Positions 1 to 11,600 of a DNA stretch of 64,000 nucleotides are shown one piece after another. Source of the stretch: Protopterus annectens (Eukaryota > Chordata > Ceratodontiformes > Protopteridae); the NCBI RefSeq assembly GCF_019279795.1, contig NC_056750.1:694907894-694971893 (forward strand). Direction: 5' to 3'. The notes under the pieces are model-generated. The model saw nothing but the letters and a program-made list of their open reading frames with translations, was not told the origin of the DNA and ran no database searches. Within the stretch, counting starts at the first letter, position 1; the number at the start of each line of letters is the position of its first letter. The translations under genes were made by a program, and so were the position numbers.

Positions 1-373
1 AGGTTGGGTTCAGGTAAGTGTGTGATTGTTTGTGCGTTAGGGTTAGGGGCAGGTTAAGTGAGTTAGGGTTAGGGTGCGGGTTAGGCGTGTGTGCTATAAT
101 CACAGACTTTAGGGTTTGGGTTAAGGTAAGTGGGTAGATAGTAGTGTATGTTTAGTTTAGTGTAGCGTTAGATGTAGGAATTTTAAGTGTATGTATGTGG
201 TTGCTGTTTGGTTGATGTGCTTGCGTTGTGTGTATGTGTTTCGGAGCAGTGAATTTTTTTCATGGGAAAAAATTCGCTGTTCTGAATGTTCGATATTTTC
301 ATGTTTAGTTGTTTTGGGGCCGATGAAATAGCGTTCGCTATTTTCATCTTTCAATAACATGTTATAAACGCCA
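1..373. mobile_element. TTAGGG-rich MITE, truncated by the window edge
   Basis: The plus strand shows scattered TTAGGG-like units (GTTAGGGTTAGGG and GCGGGTTAGG variants), then a hairpin-like block near 245-345 with GAATTTTTTTCATGGG and its near inverse. The same layout (CCCTAA-rich interior followed by a block containing AGAACAGT, AAAATTCACTGTTC and ACACATACAC) is seen in opposite orientation in the complete element at 54456-55118. The recognisable end lies near 360-373. The other terminus is outside the window, so no TSD can be tested. Confidence 0.6.
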
Positions 374-694
374 CAAAATGAAGACTGAAATTTGAAGTAT
401 ATAGGTATACAGTCATACTAAACCACTGCATGTTTAGTCAATTCTGAAAGCATTTTAAACATAAATGTTTTTAGTTCTTGCAGACAAAAGCATGTTGCTT
501 TTTGCTTTAAGTATTTAAATATTTAGGAAAGCTGCATTTAAAGAATAGTCTGTGGATCCACCAATAAGTGCCACACGTCCTGAATGGTAAAAGCCGATTT
601 ATTGTAACAAAGAGAACTAGTCACAGACTTGCTACAATACAAACTCCGTAAAATCAAAATACATACTGTAGATACTGTAGATACATAATATGAT

Positions 695-746
695 AAACTG
701 TTAAGCGCTTTCACCCATAACATCTGGGCTTCATCAGAACTAAACG
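695..746 (-). ncRNA. Hammerhead ribozyme motif (composite C, copy 1)
   Basis: On the minus strand CTGATGA (737-731) is followed by an A, then GCCCA (729-725) pairing with TGGGT (717-713, one G-U pair), then GAAA (712-709) and GCGCTTA. This matches the hammerhead core CUGANGA / stem II / GAAA, with a very short stem III (A-U, G-C) and a UU cleavage triplet. Stem I pairing is only partial. Hammerheads of this minimal type are known from Penelope-like elements and retrozymes. Activity is untested. Confidence 0.7.
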
Positions 747-1204
747 CCAAATACAGAAAATGGTTTAAAAAACTTTTTTGGCGCCAAAAAATTCAAACTT
801 CTTAAAGAAACAGTTGAGCTCAATTTTCAGTGGCGCTGAGTTTCTAATACATATCATCCTACAGTTGCAAAGTATAAAACAAATCATATCTGATAATCAT
901 CAATAACTAAACTCCACTTAGGAGTTTAAAAACTTGTTTTAAAAACATACCTTTTAAACAATTATATGCATATTTAAGAATATATGTACATAATTAAAAC
1001 GTGACATTTCCTGCAACTTGTAACAGGAAGATGGAAGGTGCAAACGTAACTAATAATGCAAAAACATGCACCAAAACCCAGCGGTAGTGCGAAATTAGGG
1101 CTAAAAGTTTTGCTGTACTTAAAAGTTGTAGTGAGCAATAACCAGCTCAAAGCAGTAATCCAAAACACATGATTTATTAGGAATGAACCAGACGTACACA
1201 CAGT

Positions 1205-1240
1205 AGGCTTCACGTTTCGTCAAAAACTTCATCAGAATAA
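1205..1240 (-). ncRNA. Hammerhead-like motif (composite C, copy 2)
   Basis: On the minus strand CTGATGA (1235-1229) is followed by AGTTTTTGAC and GAAA (1218-1215), then CGTG. Stem II would be three pairs (G-C, U-A, U-G) with a UUU loop. The base at the expected cleavage position is G, which normally blocks hammerhead cleavage, and stem I pairing is not evident. It is probably a decayed copy from a second family. About 50 bases downstream lies AATAAATC, as also occurs downstream of copy 1. Confidence 0.5.
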
Positions 1241-1834
1241 TGAACACTCATCTGTCACACTTGCGTAGACCGAGAACCACAGGTCAATATATATCAGCTC
1301 TCCATCTGTACGATGAATGGCCTTCAATCCCTTTAAACTTGCAAAAGGGAAGCCGAACCATAAACTGCAACCTTTGAAACATAACTTCACAGTGAAAATC
1401 ACATATACCCCCCAATACTGAATAAATATATTGGAAATGGTAATGAAAAATGTAAAATCGAATGAAATCAGTATGTCATGTTAATATTTACATAATAAAT
1501 TCATAGTATAATACTCTAAATACAGCAGTGAAAAACAAAAATAAATACAAACTCTAACTATGATTAACCCACACAACTACAATACATATAAAACCCTGTA
1601 AAAATGATTTTAAATTGTTAAAAATTATTATAATATATAAACATATACATGTGTAAATGTAACTAAAGTATGCTAATACACTAGTAAAACTAACAACATA
1701 ATAATATATATGTAATGTATGTAATATATATAACCATTCAGGATGTGTGGCACTTATTGGCGGATCCGCAGACTATTCTTTCTCAATGTTTGCTCTTCAC
1801 TTGTGTTGTTCAGTTGTCGAAAGCTGCATTTAAA

Positions 1835-3119
1835 CAACTATTCTTCTTTTCCACTTGGCAAAAGATTCAGCTTTGCAGTCGCATGCAGAAACAGAAATGT
1901 TTTTATAACACTGCTTTAGAGTGTATGCCCTATGCACTGTATTTTCTGTTGAAAATCCTGCTGATAAATATTTTCTGTGTAGCAGGAAACATGGCATATT
2001 CCAATGCTCATGGGCAAAATTCTTTATTTTGCATTCCATGAAGACTTCTATTTGTATATAAATTACGTTATGCTCTGGAAATTATACTTGGGTAAATAAG
2101 TGTTTAGAGAGCTGCAAAACTGCTTACCATTACAATGTAGATGCAAACTTCACTGAATAAGATTTAGATAACTGTTATGGGGAACCAAACCCACAGTATC
2201 TGATAAATGTAATGTAAGTGAAGGTTACGTCTTGCCTCATAATATAATAATTTATAACTCATCTGTAAATTTAAAAAAATGCTCAAAACTCGCTGCCTAG
2301 AAAATTACTGTCCACTGTCTTCTGGTTCTCACACATGTACAGGAAGGAAAGGTAACTTTTGTGCTGACAAGCTGGTTTGAATTGTTTATTGTTTCTTTCT
2401 CTGAGTAAATGAACTCCAAAAGTGGTGTAACATATTAACCGTAAGATGGAAAGACCAGCAGCTTGGGCACATTACTAGGAAAAACAACACTTAAAAAGAT
2501 GATTGCAGTGCTTCAGTTCATTGAATGTTAAGATGTTAAAGAAAATAATATGAATTTTTTAATGAGTGACTTGCATTTTGTAATCCTGACCAAACTGTTA
2601 TGTTAGCCACCTTTATTGCTGTCTCATTTATCCTAATTTTGCAATCCATTATTTAACTTTTCATGTAATAAATGTGTCATCAGTGTTCAGTAGAAGTTAT
2701 TCTGACACTGCAAATCTCACATTATGAAATTACATTACAAAAAAAAAAAAGTATTGCAACAGCAGACCAAAAAGAATCGTACATAATACACACATGCAGA
2801 TGTGCGTATATGCATACATACATAATCCACACTTGCATACATATGTCCTTCACCTACATGTATGTATATGCATACATAATGCATAATAAGTAGAGACCTA
2901 TATGAATATCTGTATAAGTAAACATTGTGAGGATTAGCTTAGTGTAAGTCATAGATATGGATGGTTTGCTGATTTTGCTTTAGGCAATATGTTTTTAGTG
3001 CTGGTTTAAATGCCTTTGTACAGTCTGTTTGGTTAATACAATGCTATATGAGAACAAATGTTGTCCAGCTCTTTTATTGGGTTTGGTTACACTTAATAGC
3101 AATTTGTTGGATGAGCTAT
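1835..3119. other. Unassigned AT-rich spacer
   Basis: No coding similarity or RNA gene is seen. There is a short A-run near 2740 and imprecise CATA repeats near 2805-2880. The short open frames here have no recognisable motif. Confidence 0.5.
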
Positions 3120-3659
3120 GTGTACGTTTAGGGGTATAGGTTTGTAGTATAGAGGAGAGTGCTGGTCAGGTATTTGGTTTATAAATTAGTTTAATGGCTA
3201 GCATTAACTGGGTATAGCAGAGGCAGTTGGGGGATTCAAGACAGTCCAGTTCAGAGATCGCTTGGCATTGGTGTGAGCGGTCAGACTTTCCTGAGGCATA
3301 TATAGCTATTCTATAGTAGCAAGATTGAAGTTTTTTGCTGAGGGATGAGTGAAGGTTAGTAAATATGGCATTACCATATAGAAGGAAAGGGATGAGTAAG
3401 GTATTTGCCAATTTTGTTTTAGTGTGATTGCCTAAGTAGAGTTTATGATGATAACGTTTGCCTAATTTAAAGTGTGTTTTCTTTATTGTGTTAAGAATGT
3501 GTGATTCAAACGTGAGTTTGTTATCAATTGTAATGCTTAGTAGTTGGCAGATTTTACTATTTCTATTCTGTCTTTAGAAAAGATTTTGAAATGTATATAT
3601 GTTGATTTTGAAGAGAATAGTAGAAGTTTTGTTTTTTGGCATTTAGCAGCAGTTGTGCA

Positions 3660-4555
3660 TTATTTAGCCAGGATTCTATTTCTGTAAATGCATTTTGAGT
3701 AACTGAGGAGGTCAGAGAAATTGTTTGAAGTAGATATTGTCAAATTGTTGGCGTATTGAATAATAATACCTAGGTAGGGGGCTTTGTGAAGGTCATTGAT
3801 AAAGATATTGAAGAGTAGTGGTCCCAGAATGGAACCCTGTGGGACTTCTATGCTATTTGACAGATAGATTGGATGTTTTACCATCTTACTGATTGCTGCC
3901 TTTTGTTTAGGTACGACGTAAACCGTTTGATGGATTTGGGGAAGCAACCAAGTTTTGACAGTTGGATTAAAAGTTTAGTATGTGATACTGTGTCAAAAGT
4001 CTTAGATAGCTTTAGTAAGATTACTAAAGTAGAGTTACCAGTATCTAAGTCTTTATTGACAGTATCCGTGAATGAGAGTAGGGCTGTAATAGTGCTGTGA
4101 CCTGGGCTGAAGCTGTGTTGGGTGGGAGGTCAGCAGATCATTATTCAAAGGGTATTTGAGTAATTATGTCTGTACACATTTCTCAAGGATTTTGGATAAT
4201 GGGGAAAGTATAGAGGTAGGGCGATAGTTTGAGAGGTTCTGAGAGTTTACACCTTTGTGTAGTGGAGTAATGATAGATTTTTTTTCCCAGTAAATGTGGG
4301 ACAACATTCTGAAAGAGACCGATTTATAAGAATGCTAACCGGCTATGCAGTTGCATTTGTTGCTAGTTGTAAATATTCTGGGGGAAGGTTATCAGCGGAC
4401 AGAGAGCATGGTTTGAGTTTATTTAAGAGTTTGCATGTAAGAGAGGTGGGAACTGGCTGAATAGTAAATGAAGGTGTTGTGGGTGGATTGGAATATATGT
4501 CATGAGTGAGTAGTGTGTTGCCATATTGTATGGAATTATTTGTATTCTGGGAGGC
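3660..4555 (-). pseudogene. L2-like LINE reverse transcriptase (broken)
   Basis: The frame at 3947-3660 contains VPQGSILGPLLFNIFIND, a standard non-LTR RT block, followed by a degenerate active site QYANN where QYADD is expected (the sister copy at 34730-34987 has QYADD). Upstream RT blocks up to about 4555 can be aligned only piecewise with the sister LINE because of frameshifts. Loss of both catalytic aspartates shows the copy is dead. The fragment at 3411-3166 continues the C-terminal region (motif LLYGNAIFTNL against LLYGAPLLTNL in the sister). Confidence 0.75.
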
Positions 4556-4564
4556 TTGTTGAGG

Positions 4565-4897
4565 GGAGTCTATATTATTACAGTGAATATTTAACAGTTT
4601 GAATCACTAAACGTTGACCTTTAGTGATCAAACTGTTAAAACGTCGAATGTTTAGAAAAAAAAAATATAAACAAAAAAAAATAAATGGTGTAGGCAGGGG
4701 GGCAAGCCCCCCTGTGCCACCCCCACACCCCTGCAACTTAAATATACCAAATCCAAGACCAAACTACATTGAAGTAAATGGAAATATACCCTTACAGAGA
4801 TTTCCGTTTACCTGTTCGATGTTCTGCAGTTTCACTATTCTCGTGTCGACAATGTCAGATTCAACATTGTTGGCTTTTTAGAATTTAATATAGACCC
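4565..4897. mobile_element. MITE with GGGTCTATATTA-type ends, 9-bp TSD
   Basis: The element starts GGAGTCTATATTA and ends TTTAATATAGACCC, so its tips are inverted repeats. It is flanked by TTGTTGAGG at 4556-4564 and 4898-4906, a perfect 9-bp TSD. It interrupts the L2-like LINE. Inside is an AGTTTGAATCACTAAACG hairpin arm near 4599 and a GC-rich core (GGGGGGCAAGCCCCCC, CCACCCCCACACCCC) that recurs near 26215 and 53065. There is no transposase. 9-bp TSDs occur in Mutator-like elements, but the superfamily is inference. Confidence 0.8.
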
Positions 4898-5242
4898 TTG
4901 TTGAGGAGTCTTTGACTAAGTTTTGAATGTTGGTGATGAAGTGGGTGTTAGTCATGAGAAATATCCTGTGGAGTCTTTTTGGGTGCAGGAAATGTATTTT
5001 GTACAGTGCCAGGATTAAATAGAGTGGAGATGGTCTTCGAGAATTGTTTTGAAAGGTTGATAGCTTAGAGGAGAAGTACATTTTTTTGTCTTGTACGACT
5101 AGCTTCTTTGTTTTTTTTTTCTGAGTTGCTTGTAAGTAATTTCATTGTGTTTTGTTCTGTCTTTTTGCCACATTTTCAATGCTTTATCTCTATGAAGGAG
5201 GCTTTGTTTGGTCAGCTCCCAAGGGGTGTGATTCACTTTTAT

Positions 5243-5965
5243 TCACTTGGTAAGTATGGGGGCTAAGCTATTAAGAGTAACCAGAAATAGCTTATTAACG
5301 TAATTAACAGCCTCATCTAAGGGGAGTGTTTTTAGTGGGAGCCAGTTATGAGCTTTTAAAATGCTTATGAATTTACTTTGGTCAAAGTGAGTGAGATTCC
5401 TGGATGTTTTATAGGAATGTGTTTGGGGGTGAGTCCTGTGGGTGTATGCTGTGATGTGGTCACTTAATATACTGGGTAAGGTGCCAGAGTTTGAGTAGTT
5501 GTGAGGATGGGTAACTAATATCCAATCTAAGATACATTCTGATCCTGTGGACAGGCCATGGATAGGAGTTTTCATAAGCTGAGTAAAGCTATGTAGGTTT
5601 ATGCTATTGGCAGGAGAGTTTGAGGTTAGATTTTGTCAATTGATATTTGTGTCTCCCAGGATTATAGTTTTGTTTGATGCATTAAGGTTTATCCAGGATA
5701 GGAATTTCTCTAGGATGGGAATATTCTGGCCTGGGGGGATGTAAACTACTACAATAATTAGGTTTTTGTTGCCGTTAATATGAAGAGATGTTAGGACAAT
5801 GCCTACATTTCCAAAGGTAGGGATTGGTTTGGGATAGGGTGTGAGGTTTAGGGAGTTTTGATAGATTAATGCAACACCGCCACCCTTTTTGTTGAGTCTG
5901 TTGAGGCGAATTATGTTGTAGCCTGGTGGAAGAATTTCAGTGTCTGAAATCTGAAAGATTAGACC
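5243..5965 (-). pseudogene. L2-like LINE endonuclease domain (broken)
   Basis: This encodes the remains of an APE-type endonuclease, the enzyme that nicks target DNA for target-primed reverse transcription. Reading from 5965 down, one frame gives RLNKKGGGVALIY, then VVVYIPPGQN and IILGDTNI (the GD-N catalytic region). A second frame (5575-5243) gives CILDWILVTH and LSDHITAY (the SDH catalytic motif). The change of frame between them, with a stop, shows loss of function. Corresponding peptides in the second copy (36026-36610) read ILGDVNIDW and FSDHLPAF. The start is missing because the element is 5'-truncated near 5965. Confidence 0.75.
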
Positions 5966-7189
5966 ATGTGTTTGCTGTTTATTTAAATGTGTTTACCATG
6001 GTAAAATACCGATCAAACAATGACCAATTACAGGCTCAACCCAGAACAACTATGTTTATGCTCACATTGCGGCATTAATACTCCTGTGCTATAGTCATGG
6101 CTTAAAACAATTCCAGAATCAAAAATGCTGCATTATAGCCTTTGGATGGCGATGTAAAGATGGTCCACATGTGCCACGGCTCAACAGGTTCCTATCATCA
6201 CCAACTGTATTGGTAAATATTGTCTTCAGTGATATCACAGCCGGCTGATCTTTATTTTCAGCTGGACAGTTTTTCACCTTAGTGCAGTCTTATGTTCTGT
6301 GCACTGTCCTAGGAATATAGAACACAGATACAAAGTCTTTTACTGCTGATGAAGACCACATGGACCAGCTAGTCCTGGATAAGCTGCAAGTCAAGAGCTT
6401 ATAACAGCTGCAAAGACGTGCACACACCTTTCACACAAATGAGCACATAGACACACTAAGAATAAGGGTATACCTGCCCTATGTTTTATCCTGGAATTAA
6501 TTTATGGATTTTGACTGCTCCATTTTAGGAGTATCTCTTCAACCATCCAGTATTTATTCTTGGATATAACATTTGCTCACATTTCCTTTAAATCTCCCAC
6601 TTTGAATCATCGGACTGCCTCAACTTGTTCTTATTCACATGTTTTGTTGAATTGTGGCTTCTGCATGGACTCTAGATTCCACGGTAGCGCTGTAAAATGC
6701 CCATCATGCCCTCATTTCCTTTCCACTAGATTGTACATGCTACGTTATTTTATTATATGTTTATATGAATTCTGATGCAAATTCCACAGTAGATTCTGCA
6801 TTTTCTTATTTACCTCTGCCCTGTCTACTTGGTTATTTAGTCCTTTTTGTTATGCTGATGTGATATCCCGAAAAAAACAGAAGACTCCACTTGCAGTTTT
6901 AATGTCTGCCCAAACAGAGGGATAACGACGTTTCATTTTAATGGTGATCTTTCCTTATATCTTCAATTGTTAAACAGACTTTCTTGATACTTTCTAATGC
7001 TACATTTTCACTCTGCAGTCAACTGACATAATTTTCCTGAGAGCTGTTTCCTTTTTTGTAGGTGCTGTTCCTTCCATCTTAATTAGATCTTTACTGTTTT
7101 CTCTGGATTTTCTGATTTCTACTTACTTGTTTTTGTTTGTATGTAATTTAAGCTGCAGTAATTAAGAACAGAGTTCTAATTGTTCCTAT
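5966..7189. other. Unassigned spacer
   Basis: No gene or repeat family is recognised. CTGATGA near 6350 lacks the rest of a hammerhead. Confidence 0.5.
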
Positions 7190-7560
7190 TTTCATTTTAT
7201 ATTTTTCTGACTTTCATATGTATCAGATCTGATGTGTAAGTTTGTGTCATCAGCAAAAATGCATTCTTTTACTCAAGGCTTTCTTCAATGTAACTAATAA
7301 AATCACAGGAGGGGACCAGCCCTACTACCAAGCTCTGTGGTTCCCCTTTGGTTAACATCTTTTCAAAACAGTGAACTTAATTTGCTGTAGCCCTCCATGT
7401 CCTTTGGTCTAGCCAGTTTTTTACTCATTTTACATTTTAGTGATTTACTCTAAATCCATCTAATGTCTTCAGTAACTGCTGATTCACCACCACCATGTCA
7501 GATGTATTATCAACGTTTAAGTAACCTAGACCCACAGTCCTTTCTGAACTTTAGTCTTAA
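7190..7560 (-). pseudogene. CR1-like RT fragment
   Basis: On the minus strand a degenerate RT core can be read from about 7560 to 7190: a VVVNQQLLKTLDGFRVN-like segment, then VKNWLDQRTW, then KGEPQSLVVGLVPS (compare the CR1 block SGVPQGSVLGP), and after a frameshift FFADDTNLHI with the FADD catalytic box near 7250. Order and spacing match non-LTR RT motifs. Stops and frame changes show an old, dead copy. No boundaries or TSD were found. Confidence 0.6.
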
Positions 7561-7787
7561 CTTACCTAGTACGATAACATTATTAGATAAGTTTCATCAT
7601 ACTTTCTGCTTCTAATAAATTGACATTTCTGAATCCAAAGTAAGAAAGCAGCAGCATTACTCTCAGAAGAATTCCATCAGTAGATTTATTCCAGCAGTGC
7701 ATCTAAAGTCTTCAAAACACACAGTTCAAATCTGCAGCTTTATAACCCACATGTGCTACCTATAAGAGTGTCAATTTAAAAATGCAA

Positions 7788-7870
7788 TTCTGGAGGGACA
7801 GGTTTCCAACTCAACATATTCCCAGCCTAAACCATAAGTTACCGGTACAAGTCAAGAAAATATTGTTTTG
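7788..7870 (+). pseudogene. CR1-like ORF2 C-terminal scrap
   Basis: The bases CTGGAGGGACAGGTTTCC begin a segment that parallels the CR1-like copy at 16366-16440 (peptide WRDRFPTQHIPSL against WRDRFLTQRLPIL). In CR1-type ORF2 this lies near the C-terminus. It is out of order relative to the fragment at 8340-8590, so the two come from separate or rearranged insertions. Confidence 0.5.
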
Positions 7871-8339
7871 CCTACCTTTAAGGCTAGTTGTGCCAATCGG
7901 ATGGCTATACACAAGTTTACACCGGTGTTTGTATGTGCTGTCCTGCTCAATTTTGGAAGGGGACAAGAATGTTAAAGTCTGTATAGTCAAATGTGTGTAT
8001 GGCTGGCATGTTATGGTTCCTCTGATTCCTTGCCTAGTACTGTTGCAGTGTTCTTATGTTCGTGTAAGGTCATTTAGTGATACAATTGAATACAGTGAAC
8101 AACTGAATAATTTAATCAAATTATGAAAATAATGTAAGGAAAACAAGAAGAAAGACTAGCAAACAAAATATAAGTGTAACTACAAATAATGAAATAAAAC
8201 TAAACAATTTTCTCAGATACATTAATCGCACATTTAAAAAGCATATTAAATGTTGTCCCCAGAATAGACATATTGATACCATATAGTAGTCCTACACTGA
8301 GGAATGTGGTAGTATCTTCCTGAAAAAACAACACTTTCC

Positions 8340-8590
8340 TTCCACCTACTACATTAGTGCTACTCTAGTCCACAACGAGTCTGTGATCAGGGGCTTGAAT
8401 GTCTGGTTCACTGACACACTTTTATACAGTCCTCTTGCAGGAATTTCAGTCAGAAAATGTTTCTGTTTATCACAATTAACCCCAAGGGCTATCTTATCTA
8501 AAACAAGGAAGTTATTGCTCCCCTGTATTCTGCCCTAGAGTATAATGTACCCTTTGGCACATATCTCACTAGACACATCAGAAAAAGTAT
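8340..8590 (+). pseudogene. CR1-like ORF2 scrap ending at a microsatellite
   Basis: Across several frames the segment reads like the CR1-type stretch RDLG...ILSK...LLLPCILP and PLAHISLDTSEK, parallel to the copy at 15905-16110 (RDLGTQVDSG, KEVIVPLYSTLIRP, GMYLTRHLQ). At base level CCTTTGGCACATATCTCACT resembles CCTTTTGGAATGTACCTCAC. An (AAT)n microsatellite follows directly. Confidence 0.5.
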
Positions 8591-8593
8591 AAT

Positions 8594-8638
<45 letters not shown>
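8594..8638. repeat. (AAT)n microsatellite
   Basis: About 14 near-perfect ATA/AAT triplets end in AACAACAAC. It abuts the CR1-like scrap. Confidence 0.95.
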
Positions 8639-8640
<2 letters not shown>

Positions 8641-11600
8641 CAACAACTGAGGTTTCTAACAAAAAGAGTCGCAAGCCTGCAACAAAAGCTACTTACGTAT
8701 TATCGCAACCACATTTCTAACCCCGTATAATTAAAAAAAATGTTGGTCGTCTAAAACTTTTGCTGACTTTTACATGCAGTAAGCCTGAAATCCACAGCAG
8801 AATACTGTTAGAAACATTTAATTTCTCAGAAATAAGTAAGTTGTGCCTGTCTTTCTGGGGCTGAAAATGCTTTCTTATATCGTTTACTTGCAGACAGGAT
8901 CAGAGCAAGTCCGTGTTACTATATTAGCAACAGTTCTGGAGTCCTTTCTGCTCTGCAATTTGACGTTCACTAAGTGCAAGAAAACATCTACGAAGGAGCT
9001 TGACTTTTAAGCAAAACAGGGTCATGCCATAAATACTGAATACAGAAACCAGATTGTCCGAAGAAAAGTAGCATTTCTTGGACTTAATGGTTGCAACCAA
9101 CATGTAACGGATGCCTACATAATTAGAAGTCTTTCTGAAGGGATGAGTTAGGAAGCTCGTTTTAAAAGTAGTACAAGCAAGTTAAACACTTGGAGGATTG
9201 CAGTTCCCCTGCTTTTCTGGGCAGAGTGGTACCCAGAATGGTTGTAGGCTGCATGTTTTAAATAATGCGCTTGATGACAATTGTCCGTTTGCAGGTGGTT
9301 GACAACCTCCTGCTTGCACTTCTTATTCTGATTCCTCTTTTCCAAGCAATGTGAAAGAGTACTAAGTGGAAGTTTACCCACTCATTTGTACTTATACAGT
9401 AATATATATTACTTATAATTGTATATAATTATGCCGCCATTTCGTGAAAACATTACTAATTGCGGGAGGTTAAAAATGTGGCTGCGATAATACTTAAGTA
9501 CCCAACAAGAAATCTCATATTACATCATGTGATAGATGTAAATCAAGTGATAGGTTAAATATCCACTTCCTGTGGAATAGACTCCCACGTCAGCCTTCAA
9601 ACATAGTTTTGACAAATGGATGTGTGTCCTACACTGTGGGACTTGCAAGTCTTGCCTTCCTTGACAAAGTTGCCAGAGCCTGCAGTTAGTTATTGTAAAA
9701 TTATGCATGGACTTGCATTTCCTTGGATTCATATCTTTCTTACACATTTCTAAATTTCAAGTAGTTTATTCTATTTGCATTATATCTGAAATGGAACCAA
9801 TTATCTTATTTTGGAAGAAATAGACATTTTTCCTTTGTGGAGGGAAAATTATTAGTTGTTTTTCATTATCACAAGACTGAATAAAATGTCAAGCTTCTAA
9901 GCATAAAATATCCCACATTATGAAAGTATTGCAAATGTTCCAACACATGTAAATGATCCCAGCAGTTATTTTGTCCCTGTGTAACGATTTGAAATAGAGG
10001 ATCCACAAAATAAGACATACATAACAGCCACAGAATCACCAGTGAAATTTTGTTAGAAAAAGTGGTCTGCTGTTAGTTATTTTACTTGGATGCACACATT
10101 AAGAACTGAGAATCTTTCTCTTTCCCCTTATGATGAGATCATGTACTTTTAATAGTATACTTTCTAGAGAATATTCCATTATGAGCTCTGCAAGGCTGCG
10201 CTGTTGTTAATACTACAAATGTCCATGCTGATATTTGTGGCTTTAGGTATGATACTTTAATTTACATTTCACATGTCAAAGGCTCATTCAATGTATGTTA
10301 TTTTCTTATTGTTTTCTCCAGTAAGGAAGGGTTCTTTATGGGTCTCTTATGCAACTTGACTTTGCGTTTCTCTTCACAAGCACAAATCAAAGTGCATTTT
10401 ATCCTTCACGTTTATTTATAATTTATAGTGCTTTATACCTTCCCTTAAAAAGAGGTCAGAGCTTTCCTATTTTAGCCATTATGTGTTGTTTTTTTTAATT
10501 AAGTTCCTTGATATTCTGACAGCCCAGGCATCATTCTCTTCTAACCACAGTCCTGTAACTGACACAGCACTAAGGTGTATACATAAAATTAATGCTTTAC
10601 GTTCCAGGAAAATGCAGTTATTCAAACTATAACCATAGTTATGGATTATGTTCTGTTTTTTTAATTTACTATTTTGTACCTCATCCATTCCATCTCCTTT
10701 CCACCTATCTGTATCTCTTCTCATGCATTTTCTCCACTCAGAGTTTGCCTAACTAAATGTAATTTTATGAAGTGGAAAACCAAGATTTATTGGAAAACAT
10801 TACTGTATTCCCCCCATTAGCTGCTTTAAATGCTTCATAAGGAGTCCCTAAATGTGTTACCTTCTTCCCGTCTTACATAAATGCAGGTCATTCTGTTGGC
10901 ATTATCCCTCAATCTTTCAGTTAAGCTCATGTTGCCAGTGCACTATGACCTAGAACTTTGGAAGTATGGCTAATCTGCTGTTGAATGCCATGTTACAAAG
11001 CAGCCCTTTTGAGAATGTCCTTATGCCTCCTATTCACCTAATGGTCCCCAACACTTCTTTAAACATCATCTGAAATGCCTTGATCTCATTCTTATTAAAT
11101 CCTCCTGGTTAACAGCAACACCTCCTGTCGTTCAGTTGTTTACTTTATCCAAAGGATTCAGGCATTTTCCTTCCCAGCTATGAGCCCTGGCTGCACATTA
11201 CCTGCTTGTTTTTTCCCACACATAATTATACCATCCTAATTGTTACATTTTCCAAATATGTGTCTTTGCTGTCTGGGAACTGCAGATATGTTCTTGTTCC
11301 CATTTGTGAATATTGTTAGTGTCCTCTTTTGTCTCCATTGGTGGGATGCATCATTTGGAGCACCCATACATAATAAGAGAGCATCAGATTGCAATGATGA
11401 ACATTCAAAGGCATGCAGATGTCTTACTGTATTCACTCTCCAAAACCCAACTGATATCAAACACATTTTAGTTTAGCAAACCCTGCGGTAGCAGTGATAA
11501 CCTTGCAGGACTCTTATTGACAGAGGCAGTCCCATAAACTCTGACTAACTCTGTCTTGATAGATGCTGCCAGTTTTAATATCCTATAGTGCTATTGCTCC

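Larger units (their letters stand above)
527..1834. mobile_element. PLE-like composite C with inverted ends and 16-bp TSD
   Basis: The 16-bp direct repeat GAAAGCTGCATTTAAA lies at 527-542 and again at 1819-1834. Just inside are inverted copies of a 50-bp block (minus at 541-589, plus at 1732-1781) containing GTGTGGCACTTATTGG and GACTATTCTTT. Two hammerhead-like motifs lie on the minus strand between them. This is the same tail-out layout as the PLE composites at 32919 and 47390, but no RT or GIY-YIG coding was recognised. It could be a short PLE derivative or a non-autonomous hammerhead retroelement (retrozyme-like). The family assignment is inference; the TSD and inverted blocks are directly visible. 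Confidence 0.6.
3120..5965 (-). mobile_element. L2/CR1-group LINE, 5'-truncated, inactive
   Basis: Read on the minus strand the order is endonuclease (5965-5243), RT (about 4555-3660) and C-terminal domain (3411-3166), as in Jockey-superfamily LINEs. The peptides match segment by segment those of the LINE at 33699-36858, so they are one family. Frameshifts and stops break every domain. A 333-bp MITE (4565-4897) with a 9-bp TSD splits it. The L2-like label rests on overall motif resemblance (KKGGG endonuclease motif, QGSILGPLLFNIFIND RT motif); CR1-type or Rex-type clades are not excluded. The 3' tail is not preserved. Confidence 0.75.

Noticed and set aside
1-130. TTAGGG-like units suggesting a chromosome end
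   Set aside because: The units are degenerate and interspersed, and the same sequence recurs inside MITEs bounded by TSDs at 38028 and 54456.
6348-6365. CTGATGAAGACC on the plus strand
   Set aside because: No GAAA or pairing follows at the required distance.
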